From JAGQPD01 sp020426865 (lineage in GTDB: Bacteria > Planctomycetota > Planctomycetia > Pirellulales > Pirellulaceae), in contig JAWKTN010000010.1 in the NCBI GenBank assembly GCA_041399065.1, positions 1 through 64,000 of the forward strand: DNA of 64,000 bases. Direction: 5' to 3'. The position numbers were made by a program, and so were the translations under genes. This document shows positions 1 to 9,303 of the stretch, piece by piece (position 1 is the first letter of the stretch; every line of letters starts with the position of its first letter). A model generated the notes under the pieces. The model saw only the letters and a list, made by a program, of their open reading frames with translations, searched no databases and had not been told where the DNA came from.

Positions 1-2
1 TC

Positions 3-278
3 CTCAGGCGTCTCCCCTCCGTACGTGATGTTGCTAGAAACGAGCCCCTCCTTTCCACCAAATGTGAAACCACTCTCTGGACCCGGTGCTAACCGACCAG
101 CCAGCTCTGACGTGCCATTGAAGGACACTCTTCTAACGCGACTTGTCAATCTCACCAACCGCGAGCCGGCATAGCGTCGAGTCAGTGAACGTGTGGCCAC
201 AGCCGAGGGATTTCGACAGTACGTCGTTTGATCTAACTCATTAGTTGTGGGAGAGGTCGAGTTTCGGGTACACCGGCC
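3..278 (-). CDS. open frame running off the left edge, unknown
   Basis: A minus-strand frame stays open from about 278 down to the window edge, with no ATG; a GTG near 195 could start it. The translated stretch has a fairly natural composition, ending in a Gly/Ser-rich part before the edge. I recognise no family. It may be the beginning of a gene lying outside the window, a gene fragment in the island, or chance. The stretch 279-694 shows nothing I can support. Confidence 0.2.
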
Positions 279-694
279 TTACGCGACGCGATGCCCAACA
301 AATGACTTGAACAAGAAAGCCTCTTGCAATTACGGCAATTCTGGTGCGATTCCCGTCCGAGAAAAAGTCCAGTGAGGTGTGCATGTATGTAATGCGGTGC
401 GGGGGCCCCGGTCAACAATGTTTGCGCCCTTAACGCTTACATCGTCCCGCTAAATGACCGAGCGCGATTCTGCGACAGCTCCGCGAGAGGACATTATACA
501 ACCGATTGAGCATTCGCTATTTTACCAAGTTTAATAAATTGAGACGTGAGTTTGAAAACCTCTTGCTATCGGGAACAAATGGCGATGAGTGTTATGTTAA
601 CGACGATTGAAGCGACGGGTATGCGCAATCGACGCAAATCCAAGTGCTTTTCGATTCTGACGCGGAATCGCGCTCGGTCATTTAGGCGATGTCA

Positions 695-1342
695 TTATCG
701 ACTTTGCTCATTAGTCGAGTCTCTGATGAGCGATTCTACGTTTTGAATCAGCGCCTCTCGCGGTCTTTTGCTTCTGATGTCCATCGACAAACAATACCCA
801 ACTATTTCCTGAATTCTTTGAAGCTCAATGATTCTTCCCACCGCCGCTCGATACTCACGCGGACACGACATGTCCGCGTCTATTACTATTAAGTCAATTT
901 CCTCGCCCAATTCTTCAATCAGATCTTCCGCTCGCTTAGCACCACTGACCCATTCCAACACTCTAGAATCGCAACGAGCGTTCCCAAGAACGACATTTGA
1001 GACCAGCCTCAACTCTGAATATATACGTCCCGGCCGGTTAACCTGTCCATTCCGCTCAAGAAAAGACGTCACAAAGCACAGTTTCGCCCACTCATTTCGC
1101 AGCCGAGCACGTGCCATAAAGTAATCGATGTTGTCATTACCGACACAACTATTCAGTCTTACACAATGAATGTCGTACATGCGACGCGATATGTGCCGGA
1201 ATTGGTCATTTTGAATTCCCCTCGACCAAATCCGTGCAAGTGAATTCAGTTCGCGGTCGATGCTGTCGACACCGACTTTTGCCCATTCAAGTGAATTTCC
1301 AGTACACCAGCGAATCAAATCAAAACGACGAGATATTGTCAA
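695..1342 (-). CDS. hypothetical protein, 215 aa
   Basis: A 215-residue open frame that starts at TTG, directly after an in-frame TAG, with only a weak purine-rich stretch (AGGCGAG) upstream. The true start could be an internal codon. It is rich in Arg, Glu and Ile and has no signal peptide, membrane segment or motif that I recognise. It lies in the AT-richer left part of the mobile island, divergent from the zinc-ribbon gene at 1541. It is probably real because of its length, and is likely cargo of the element. Function unknown. Confidence 0.5.
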   Translation of the reverse strand: MTISRRFDLIRWCTGNSLEWAKVGVDSIDRELNSLARIWSRGIQNDQFRHISRRMYDIHCVRLNSCVGNDNIDYFMARARLRNEWAKLCFVTSFLERNGQVNRPGRIYSELRLVSNVVLGNARCDSRVLEWVSGAKRAEDLIEELGEEIDLIVIDADMSCPREYRAAVGRIIELQRIQEIVGYCLSMDIRSKRPREALIQNVESLIRDSTNEQSR

Positions 1343-1540
1343 CTATGATCTCGCCTATCGCAAAAGTCGCTACGTTGTCTTTCTCCGTCTTGCAAGGCCA
1401 ACTTCCGCGACGACCCAGATTCCTAGGATCCGGTTCATACGTATCACCCTCTGGCCCTAGCCTACTTGCCCGCGGTGTTAGCGGAATGTTATATTTGACG
1501 CCGAAAGGCTGAGGAGTAATGGTGTCATGAAGGCGAGCAT

Positions 1541-2239
1541 ATGATCGCGGAAACCGGCTGTCCAAAATGCAATAAAAGCGTCGTTTTTAGCGACCATGCA
1601 TGTCGTGCGTGTCAAGCGTCACTTAGGTCCGTCGCCGTCGATTCCACCAGTGAATTGGAAAAATTCTTGGAAAGTTTGACGGTCGGCGAAGAGGAATTCG
1701 GCCTCATCAACTTCGGCCTTAGCAATGGAACGCGGACCTTGTTTGGATACGGCCGCTCCAACGGGGTCACGTACACGACATGCAAGCAGACCAAGTTCGT
1801 CATCCATTCGACCGACCACATCAGGTAAATCGTCCAATACGCGGAAACAAAAAACCATTCATTTCGCGGGATTTTCTTAGACCAAATCAGAGCACTAGCC
1901 GAGCGGGAAAACTGGAGAAGACTGCCGGAGAATACGCTGGGTTTTGTAAAATTTTGTTATGCTGAACCTAGCCGTCATGGTCCGGAAAGACTTATTCTTT
2001 GCTTTTGCAATGAGCATAGAGAGCCAACGAGGCATAGCGACTTAATTCAGTCTTTGCGGTCGACGGGGCCTCTCGTCGACTCAGGGTTCCTCCCGGGGAC
2101 ATTGGAATTGTACCGGGGCCACGAACTCGAATGGACTATGGAGCGCAATAAAACAACTTTGCAATTACTACACCAAAGATCGCCGTCCGCCGAAAGCTTC
2201 CTGCTTAACTTTCTCCTAGAGGGGATAGAAAATGTATAA
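1541..2239 (+). pseudogene. zinc-ribbon protein interrupted by an in-frame TAA
   Basis: The frame starts at ATG 1541 after GAAGGCGAG and begins with a four-cysteine zinc ribbon (CPKC, then CRAC about 12 residues on). It reaches a TAA at 1826-1828. The same frame then continues without another stop to 2239, with natural protein composition on both sides. Whole, it would be 232 codons. Its end overlaps the start of the GAF gene by 8 bp, which suggests the two were translated as a coupled pair. A single base change (for example CAA to TAA) explains the stop. Alternatives are a 95-residue protein plus an untranslated relic, or stop-codon readthrough. No family recognised beyond the zinc ribbon. 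Confidence 0.55.
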
Positions 2240-4100
2240 CCTGCGACAATCGCTTCCTCGGCGCCCTGGAATCGAGTTACTTGACTTCATATGTGATTTG
2301 CGACGGACAGGCCACGTATTGAAAGACGCGGAATGGGCCGTTATTATTGACTGGATGCTTTCCGCTGAGTTTGATGAGAGTAACGCCTACTTGGGCGCTG
2401 TCCTATCTGAGCTGTTTGTGCACTCTCACTACACGGAACTCGACGAATTGGGCCGCCGTTCGACGTCAGCGCCATCGCCTTGGACAAGGAGTGTTGCGCT
2501 GCAGTGCATTGAACATGATTTCTCCTGTCCGTATCTTCAATCGCTTTCTCAAGAGTGCGCCGCATCTGGCATCATCGAAATATCTGAGGTAGGAAGATCC
2601 GTTCAGGCTCGAATGGCATCCGTTTATGGCAGAACAAAGACAAAACTCGACACCTACTTGAGGCAATGCAACGCGGACTCGTATACGTTCTACGTGCCAA
2701 ATCCCGCACCCGCGGGAAGCTATTGTCTTTACCTTTCCAGGGGAATTCGATTTCTTGAGGCAGCACACGGCGTCTTTATGGACGATCAATTCGCGCAACG
2801 TGTCTTCGACAAAAACGAGACTTCCATTCACGACCACCTTGAGGTGTTAAGACAACGTTTCGAAACGACAAATCCGCTTTATCGCGATTTTAAGAAACGC
2901 GAAGGTTTTGACCAATCGAAAAGCCTAACTCTGACGTCTGCTGGCATGTCGCGATTTGCATTGTTCCTCAACTATCGGTCAATTACAGGTTCGCAGCGAT
3001 ACCCCACCCTCGACGACAAATTGCTAACGGAAGTCTCGGAGCTACTACCAGAAATACTTGATGATGCGAAGCCAAGTAATGAAGATGTGGCAGCTCTAGT
3101 TGGGTTGCAGGAACAATACGCAGCCATAAGCGATACCGCATGCAACATCTTCTTGTCGGCCCTGAAAGACTGCATGAGAATACTAAACGTATCTCCATCG
3201 GAAGCCTTGGCAACTGTTAGCCTGTATGACGATATTCAGCGTGAAATTTCCGTTGTCGCGTCTGTCGGAATTTGCGACAACGACGTCCGGTCGTATTCCT
3301 GTCAAATTGAAGCAGCAACTGGAATCGTACCATGGGTGGCCATCAAGAGACGTGCGCTACTCATTTCAAACCTGACTTCATCTGGTTTCACTATGTTGCG
3401 CCAAACGTATCTTAGTAATGCACAAAGCATTCTTGCAGTGCCGGTGGTTTCGGGAGGACGTTTAAGGGGAGTTATTAGTTTTGAGTCACAAATTGCTCGT
3501 GCATTTCGTCCTTCCGACTTGCGACTTATTTGGACATTCGGTAGTTTCCTTGCGCAGCAAATGGAATCGCGAGAATCGGTCGCCCTTCAATACAGGTCAG
3601 TCCGGACTGAAATCAGCCGATGTGAAAAACAATCGGCCGCCCATGCTTCAAATAGATTCGAAGCAATTGCACAACTCGCAAAAAAACAACTTGCTTCAGA
3701 TCATGCCGACGTCTGGGGTTGTTGCCTCGAAGGTGATTTTACTACGGCAGGTTCGACTATTCCAAACTGGACCATAAATTGTCGTCCACGGCAAAATGGT
3801 TGGACGACTTACGTGTTTCGGTCACGTAGTCCGGTGTGGGTTAACATTCATGAACAGGGTTGCGTTGCGTTTTCGCTACACGATTCTTGGAAGAAAATTG
3901 ATGATGGTCCGACAGACGTGAATCCAACAATACGTCCCGCGATTAAATGTGAACTCGGGTTGCCTGTCATCGGAGACGGTGAAGTTCTCGCAGTGATCTG
4001 GCTTAAGTTCTCCAGTCACCGTCCGCTACCTCTGCCAGAAGACTTAGAATTAGCGTTGTACTTTGCGGAGAAATCCTCGAAACTGCTTCGGGCCGCGTAA
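2232..4100 (+). CDS. multi-GAF domain sensory protein, 622 aa
   Basis: Two stretches look like GAF domains: about residues 310-455, ending in a typical segment where a hydrophobic strand precedes FESQ and a RAF..SDLRLI helix, and about 480-620. A third, more divergent one may occupy about 190-300. GAF domains bind small ligands or nucleotides. No output domain (kinase, cyclase or HTH) is visible, so it is probably a sensor or regulator that acts through a partner. It is soluble, with no signal peptide. The start overlaps the 3' end of the zinc-ribbon gene by 8 bp (ATGTATAA), so the upstream product is a likely partner. Codon use is AT-richer than in the chromosomal half, consistent with transferred DNA. 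The exact role is unknown. Confidence 0.65.
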   Translation: MYNLRQSLPRRPGIELLDFICDLRRTGHVLKDAEWAVIIDWMLSAEFDESNAYLGAVLSELFVHSHYTELDELGRRSTSAPSPWTRSVALQCIEHDFSCPYLQSLSQECAASGIIEISEVGRSVQARMASVYGRTKTKLDTYLRQCNADSYTFYVPNPAPAGSYCLYLSRGIRFLEAAHGVFMDDQFAQRVFDKNETSIHDHLEVLRQRFETTNPLYRDFKKREGFDQSKSLTLTSAGMSRFALFLNYRSITGSQRYPTLDDKLLTEVSELLPEILDDAKPSNEDVAALVGLQEQYAAISDTACNIFLSALKDCMRILNVSPSEALATVSLYDDIQREISVVASVGICDNDVRSYSCQIEAATGIVPWVAIKRRALLISNLTSSGFTMLRQTYLSNAQSILAVPVVSGGRLRGVISFESQIARAFRPSDLRLIWTFGSFLAQQMESRESVALQYRSVRTEISRCEKQSAAHASNRFEAIAQLAKKQLASDHADVWGCCLEGDFTTAGSTIPNWTINCRPRQNGWTTYVFRSRSPVWVNIHEQGCVAFSLHDSWKKIDDGPTDVNPTIRPAIKCELGLPVIGDGEVLAVIWLKFSSHRPLPLPEDLELALYFAEKSSKLLRAA

Positions 4101-4498
4101 GATGGCAACGCTCCGGAAACAATATCTCTCCACAACCCCCTGATTCAGCCAATCTGTCTACACGGGGCGATTACGTTCAAACTTCTTGCTGTCGGTGGAA
4201 TTATTCGGGCCACGCTCGTGTTTTTCCCAGCGATTGTCGACTAACCATACCCGCAATCCACAACCGTGCCCACAAGTATCTGCCGCTGTTTCACGGCAAT
4301 CGCCGCCCGATCCTTAGAACGCGGCGCCTGCAACAGTTCTTTTTGCATTCACACTCCGAAACAACACGCTAGTTTTCTCGTGTCGTGACAATGACATGGG
4401 CGAGCGGTTTCCCGTGAAATTTCTAAAACTATTCAATTGTCAGCGCAACAACGAACCTAGAATTCGAAGTAGCATCACGCAACTTTGCGAGTTTAGTC
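4101..4498. other. non-coding 400 bp upstream of the relaxase
   Basis: No convincing open frame is seen. The stretch lies directly before the relaxase start. In many MobF systems the transfer origin sits beside the relaxase gene, so oriT and the relaxase promoter may be here. That is inference: I found no inverted repeat or nic site that I can match to a known oriT. Confidence 0.3.
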
Positions 4499-7186
4499 GT
4501 GCTCCGAATCACTGTCGTCTCCAGCCCCGAAAACGCGGAACGGTACTATTCCTCTGCGGATTACTACCTTGATGAAGATGCTGTGCCATCCCGATGGCAT
4601 GGAAACGGGGCCGAACGACTGGGCCTTCAGGGCGAGCTAAATTTCGAACATTTCTCGGCACTTTGCCGAAACAAACACCCTTTGTCCGCCAAACAAATCA
4701 CCGTGTCGCACCGCGACAAACGACGGGTGGGCTATGACTTTACGTTTTCAGCAAGCAAATCGCTCAGCATTCTGTACGCGTTGGCTGGCGATGAACGGAT
4801 TCTCAAGGCACTCCAACAAAGTGTCCAGGATACGATGCAGCTGATCGAGCAGGATGCCGCGGTACGGGTTCGGAAGGACGGAGCGGATTCGGACAGACTT
4901 GTGGGCAACCTTGTCTATTCGGATTTCTACCATAGCCTTTCCCGTCCAACCGGCCAGGACAATGTACCTCAGCCTCAGCTACATGCCCATGTCGTCGTGC
5001 AGAATATGGCGTACGACAGTGAGGAGGGGATTTGGAAGGCTCTGCAGGCTGGCGGAATCAAGGCATCGGCACCCTACTTCCAGGCGGCGTTTCGGGCGAA
5101 GCTTGCCGAGAGGATTCAGCAGCTTGGCTACGAGATCGACGTTAATGACAATGATTTTGAGATTCGCGGCATACCCGACCGTGTGATCAAGGCATTCTCA
5201 AAACGCACCGAAGAAATCGAGCAGCTGGCGAGAAAGCTCGCGAATAAACAAGGGGTTGCGCAGCTTTCAGCCGATGCCAAGGCCAAACTCGGTGCGACCT
5301 CAAGACGTAATAAGGTCAAACACTTAGACTGGCAGCAACTGAAGGACCATTGGCATTCTGAGATTAGCTACGCCGACATCCAGGCAGTCCATTTCACGCA
5401 TGAAGTCGCCAGGAAGCGCCCGGGAAACTTCCAGGACCGTAGTGCTGCGGCGTTTCAGCTGGCCCTGGATCATCTGCTGGAACGCCATAGCGTCGTCCCC
5501 GAGCCTCAACTCATCGCGGAAACTCTGAGAAGGGGGCTCGGGTCGGTCACGCTTGATTCCGCCCGCCAGCAACTTCAACGCACCGATTTGCTAAAGGCCG
5601 TTTACGACGGGACACCGATGGTTACGACTCGTCAGGCAATGGACGAGGAGAAGGAACTCATTGCTGTCGCAACGCGGGGAAGGGGTATTATGCGTGCCAT
5701 CGGTACCATTTCGGAGACCGATCTCTCCGATTTGAATGCCGGCCAGAAGGCAGCGGTTCGTCACTTGCTTACCACACGGGACCGGTTCGCGTTGGTGTCT
5801 GGACGGGCTGGTGTGGGAAAGACAACGATGTTGGTTGCCGCCAAAGATGCCATGGAACAAGCGGGGAAGAGGGTCACTGTACTCGCGCCGACGTCTTCAG
5901 CCGCACGGGGCACCTTGCGCTCGGACGGCGTTGCAACAGCCGAGACATTGCAGCGTTTTATTGTTGACCGGCAGATGCAACTGCGTGCTGCTGGCCAGCA
6001 AGTCATTGTTGATGAAGCTTCCTTGGCCGGAATGAAGGACCTGCTTGCTTTGTCCAGGTTGGCAGAACGACATGATTTCCGTGTGGCGTATATTGGGGAC
6101 GCGCGGCAACACAAGTCGGTCGGGCGCGGCCATATTCTCAAGGTGCTCGAGGATTTTGGGGGTGTGAAGCCCGTCAACGTCCACGACATTCTCCGCCAGA
6201 CCGGCGAATACAAGAAGACCGTTGAATTGCTTGCCGAGGGCAAGGCCGAGGAAGCTTTTGATCGGCTGGACCAGCAAGGAGCGATACGCACGGACGGTTA
6301 TGAGACTCTCGCCCACACTTACGTCGAACAACTTCAGCGCGGCCGGACCGTGACCGTTGTTTCCCCCACACACGCCGAAGGGGCCGTCGTTGCCCAACAT
6401 ATCAGAGCGCAATTGAAGGAAGCCAACTTGCTCGCAGGCGATGACCGGTTGTTTTCGAGGCTTGTTGATTTGCAGACGACTGAGGCCGACCGAAAAGATC
6501 CCAATCAGGACTACACGGGTATGACAGCACAATTCGTGCGCAACAAGGGACCGTTTCGGGCGGGACAACGATTCCTCGTGGAATACGACACACAAGACGT
6601 GTTACGACAATTTGCATCGGCGTACCGCCTCTACCGCACCGAAACCCTCCCTGTTGCCGTGAAGGAAAGGCTGCGAGTGACGTCCGGAGGCCGTACGGTA
6701 TGTGGACATCGCCTGGAAACCGGCAGCAGCTACACCGTCAAGTCATTCACGCGAGACGGTAACATCATCCTAAATAACGGCTGGGAAGTCTCCAAAGAAT
6801 TTCAGCATCTTAGCCAGGACTATGTCGTCACGTCGTTTGCTGCGCAAAGTCGGACAACTGACTCGGTCTTGGTCGCGATGGGCAGCACCAGCTTCCCCGC
6901 TGTTAATGCTACGAGTTTTTACGTTTCCCTTAGCCGCGGAAAGCTGAGCGGCCAGGCTCTTGTTTTTACGGACGACCCGGCCGGGCTGCGAAAGGCAGTA
7001 ACGCGGCCTGACAAGAAGCCCACTGCCAGCGAAACGGTTGGTCGACCTACAAGGCGCTCGCGGCTGAAACAACGGTTGCAGCATCTTGTACGGATTACAC
7101 GGCACAGACTCGGGTCAGTTCGTTCATCTACCATATCAAAGGACTTAGATCATGGCCATACACCTGCCCAAGGTCTCGCTCGTTAA
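4499..7186 (+). CDS. MobF-family conjugative relaxase-helicase (TrwC/TraI-like)
   Basis: Begins with GTG. The N-terminal relaxase domain (about 1-300) has paired tyrosines at 16-17 and 22-23, the expected nicking residues of MobF enzymes, and the metal-binding histidines at about 145, 162 and 164 (HAHVVV). The second half is a RecD/TraI-type superfamily 1 helicase with Walker A GRAGVGKTT (about 436) and Walker B VIVDEAS (about 502), and a C-terminal SFYVSLSRGK motif. Known enzymes of this family nick oriT, stay bound to the 5' end and unwind the strand for transfer. At 895 aa it is near the usual 900-1000, so it appears complete. It overlaps the next gene by 35 bp. It is the best-preserved transfer gene of the island. 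Confidence 0.9.
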   Translation: MLRITVVSSPENAERYYSSADYYLDEDAVPSRWHGNGAERLGLQGELNFEHFSALCRNKHPLSAKQITVSHRDKRRVGYDFTFSASKSLSILYALAGDERILKALQQSVQDTMQLIEQDAAVRVRKDGADSDRLVGNLVYSDFYHSLSRPTGQDNVPQPQLHAHVVVQNMAYDSEEGIWKALQAGGIKASAPYFQAAFRAKLAERIQQLGYEIDVNDNDFEIRGIPDRVIKAFSKRTEEIEQLARKLANKQGVAQLSADAKAKLGATSRRNKVKHLDWQQLKDHWHSEISYADIQAVHFTHEVARKRPGNFQDRSAAAFQLALDHLLERHSVVPEPQLIAETLRRGLGSVTLDSARQQLQRTDLLKAVYDGTPMVTTRQAMDEEKELIAVATRGRGIMRAIGTISETDLSDLNAGQKAAVRHLLTTRDRFALVSGRAGVGKTTMLVAAKDAMEQAGKRVTVLAPTSSAARGTLRSDGVATAETLQRFIVDRQMQLRAAGQQVIVDEASLAGMKDLLALSRLAERHDFRVAYIGDARQHKSVGRGHILKVLEDFGGVKPVNVHDILRQTGEYKKTVELLAEGKAEEAFDRLDQQGAIRTDGYETLAHTYVEQLQRGRTVTVVSPTHAEGAVVAQHIRAQLKEANLLAGDDRLFSRLVDLQTTEADRKDPNQDYTGMTAQFVRNKGPFRAGQRFLVEYDTQDVLRQFASAYRLYRTETLPVAVKERLRVTSGGRTVCGHRLETGSSYTVKSFTRDGNIILNNGWEVSKEFQHLSQDYVVTSFAAQSRTTDSVLVAMGSTSFPAVNATSFYVSLSRGKLSGQALVFTDDPAGLRKAVTRPDKKPTASETVGRPTRRSRLKQRLQHLVRITRHRLGSVRSSTISKDLDHGHTPAQGLAR

Positions 7187-7499
7187 TGCCCCCAACTCGA
7201 CGAAAACCGAATCCCAGGCTAAGTCGCGCATGCCCACGACGATGCTATCCCTCGTAAAGAAGTCTGGAGCACGGACAGCGTTTGACTACTCCCACCTCTA
7301 TCGTATTGATTTTGACGGTGACGTGGAATTGCGGCTTCAATTCTCAAGCGACATCGTCGTTATCCACGGTGAACATCTCATTGATTGTTATCACGAACTC
7401 GCCAACCATGTCGTCACCGTGATTTGCGAACACGACCCACTTCACGATCAAGAAAGTCGAGGCTTCCAGGTAAGAACGATCACTATCGAGAGCGTTTGA
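7152..7499 (+). CDS. hypothetical protein downstream of relaxase, 115 aa
   Basis: Starts inside the end of the relaxase gene (35 bp overlap), so it is probably co-transcribed and coupled. The sequence has a charged N-terminus followed by alternating hydrophobic strands (YRIDFDGDVELRLQF) and several His/Asp residues near the end. No signal peptide or membrane segment. I recognise no family. Its position suggests an accessory of the relaxase, but that is inference. Confidence 0.6.
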   Translation: MAIHLPKVSLVNAPNSTKTESQAKSRMPTTMLSLVKKSGARTAFDYSHLYRIDFDGDVELRLQFSSDIVVIHGEHLIDCYHELANHVVTVICEHDPLHDQESRGFQVRTITIESV

Positions 7500-7522
7500 C
7501 GCCGTTTCGAACACTCGTATCT

Positions 7523-7921
7523 TCATTCGCTCGGCCCCAGCCTCGACTTTCTTTTTCGAGGGAACCCCAGTTCTTTGCGAGCCCGCGAAACGATCGACCG
7601 AGCCGTTCCATAGTTAATGCCATACTCCCGGGCCAGGTCGGGAATACGCTCGTTCTCAATAAAATGTCGAACGAGCAAATCACGCAATGATTTGTTGCCT
7701 GCGATTTCGTCGATATGCCCCAATGCGATCTGCATTTGCCACGAAACACTGGATCGGTCTTCGTCGGCAACCATGTTCTTCCATGGACTGTCACCAGCCG
7801 GAACATCGAAGTCGAGCGACCGTATGCACCGGCTCTTCGTCGCGAGTCCGCCGCGAGTGTGACGACTTCGGCTGATCTGCATGGCAGCGCATTTTTTTGC
7901 TGACTTGATTAGATGAATCAT
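7523..7921 (-). CDS. small helix-turn-helix protein, 132 aa
   Basis: The start at 7921 is chosen because AGGAG lies 7 nt upstream; a longer frame would run into the preceding gene. The C-terminal 60 residues look like a sigma region 4 or HTH domain: LAREYGINYGTARSIVSRAR reads as helix, turn, recognition helix, followed by a basic tail. The N-terminal part is basic and unrecognised. It follows the gene at 7938-8627 after 16 bp and is very likely in the same operon. It is probably a DNA-binding regulator of the minus-strand gene run; the target is unknown. Confidence 0.65.
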   Translation of the reverse strand: MIHLIKSAKKCAAMQISRSRHTRGGLATKSRCIRSLDFDVPAGDSPWKNMVADEDRSSVSWQMQIALGHIDEIAGNKSLRDLLVRHFIENERIPDLAREYGINYGTARSIVSRARKELGFPRKRKSRLGPSE

Positions 7922-7937
7922 CAAAGAACTCCTGATG

Positions 7938-8627
7938 TTAGCGGCTGCAAAAGAGCTCCGTGTCGTATCCGCCGTAGAGACGAAAAAGTATGCGGTAGAT
8001 TGCGTCCAGGTCGACATCCGACAGAGGATCACCAAACAAACCAGCATTCTGACCGAACGTCACGATCTGCGCCATCCGGGTGCTCAGCTGCTCTCGTGTT
8101 GCCAGGAAGCCATATCTGTGGGAGCGGCCAGAATCTGACTTCCACTGTCCTTTCCGTCGCTCAACATAGATGTCCTGATAGCGGTCATCGTGGGAATGCA
8201 GAAGAGCCCGGTCATCCTCGGCCATGCGACCCGCTCGCACGTCGGTCAACGTCAAGGCATAGTAATGCACGTTAGAGTCTATACGGGTCAGGTCCACTTC
8301 AATGGCGCCATAGCATAGCGGAACGCAACCGAGACGCTTTGCGACTCGCCGCAATCGCGAGCTGTTGCACCGACAACTATGAAACGGTTCGAATACGATT
8401 GGCACCTTCGGCTGGCAAGATTCACTTGGGCATGGATCCAATGCCAGCCGTTGCCGATCCAATGCGATAAAACGGCAGTTCATGTGGAATCGGTAGGGCG
8501 GTTTGACGACCAGTTCGATTCGCGATATTCCTGGCCTCGCCTCCGATACGGCAAAGCCACCGACGCCAAAAATGGGGCCGGCTTGTGATTCAATTGACGA
8601 TCTTGAATGACACTTTCTGTTTTTCAT
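7938..8627 (-). CDS. hypothetical Cys-rich protein, 229 aa
   Basis: The frame is open for 306 codons, but the upstream part overlaps the gene at 8800-9252, so I place the start at ATG 8627, behind AGGGA. The protein has several cysteines in its first half (for example CPSESC and CRC) and ends in an Asp/Tyr-rich segment (DVDLDAIYRILFRLYGG). There is no recognisable domain, signal peptide or membrane segment. It sits between two genes of the same strand and is most likely part of an operon with the HTH gene at 7523. Function unknown. Confidence 0.55.
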   Translation of the reverse strand: MKNRKCHSRSSIESQAGPIFGVGGFAVSEARPGISRIELVVKPPYRFHMNCRFIALDRQRLALDPCPSESCQPKVPIVFEPFHSCRCNSSRLRRVAKRLGCVPLCYGAIEVDLTRIDSNVHYYALTLTDVRAGRMAEDDRALLHSHDDRYQDIYVERRKGQWKSDSGRSHRYGFLATREQLSTRMAQIVTFGQNAGLFGDPLSDVDLDAIYRILFRLYGGYDTELFCSR

Positions 8628-8799
8628 GGTGAAATCCCTATTGACTAACGCGACCTTCACAACGAGGCTCATACAAACCTCGTGCGAGGCACCAACCAAC
8701 GAATCGGTGGTTGCCACGGGTCTCAGGATCGCACAAGACGACGGGATCGCTTTCGTGCGCAAAAAACCTGCGCACGAGGCAATTCCCTCGAGAAACAAG

Positions 8800-9252
8800 C
8801 TAGATGCTAGGCCCGCGAGCGGCCTGTTTCGCCGCCTGGGCTTCGAATCGGCGCACAAGCTCGATCGTTTGCTTTAACCCCGTTGAGATGCCGAGGGCGC
8901 GATAGTAGTCGTCTAGTGACCGAATGTCATCGGCCCGCGAATTCTTACCGTCGAGGGTCGGGAAGTTCATACGCGACTGCTGGCGGTCGTCCCCCGGGTC
9001 CTGCCGTGACCGGAAACTCATATCCGCCAATTCGCGCTCAAGCAACATGGCCCAGCGTAAATCGGAAAACGGTTCGCTGTGTAAGTCCGGCTGATAATTG
9101 TCTGGTACGGTCCCTGTGTGTGGATCAGGAGACCACTGGAACTCGCCAGGAAATGCGTCGATCAATTTACGGACCGAAAACTCGTCGGTTGGAAATTGAA
9201 TCGACAAAACGTCAACGGTATTTGAATCATTCGCGCCGGATGCATTTGCCAT
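8800..9252 (-). CDS. hypothetical protein, 150 aa
   Basis: Start supported by a perfect AGGAGGT five bases before ATG. Acidic soluble protein with an N-terminal region reminiscent of small structural proteins and a C-terminal amphipathic helix (ELVRRFEAQAAKQAA). No known motif seen. It follows the HEAT-repeat gene after 51 bp and precedes the gene at 8627 by 172 bp, so it belongs to the minus-strand gene run of the island. Function unknown. Confidence 0.65.
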   Translation of the reverse strand: MANASGANDSNTVDVLSIQFPTDEFSVRKLIDAFPGEFQWSPDPHTGTVPDNYQPDLHSEPFSDLRWAMLLERELADMSFRSRQDPGDDRQQSRMNFPTLDGKNSRADDIRSLDDYYRALGISTGLKQTIELVRRFEAQAAKQAARGPSI

Positions 9253-9303
9253 GCCTACCTCCTGTCGCAGTAAGCAATAGCATGCATCACGGTTTTACGC
9301 AAC

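Noticed and set aside
8385..8396. GGTTCGAAT as a displaced tRNA T-loop
   Set aside because: It is inside a minus-strand coding frame and has no T-stem pairing or acceptor strand around it.
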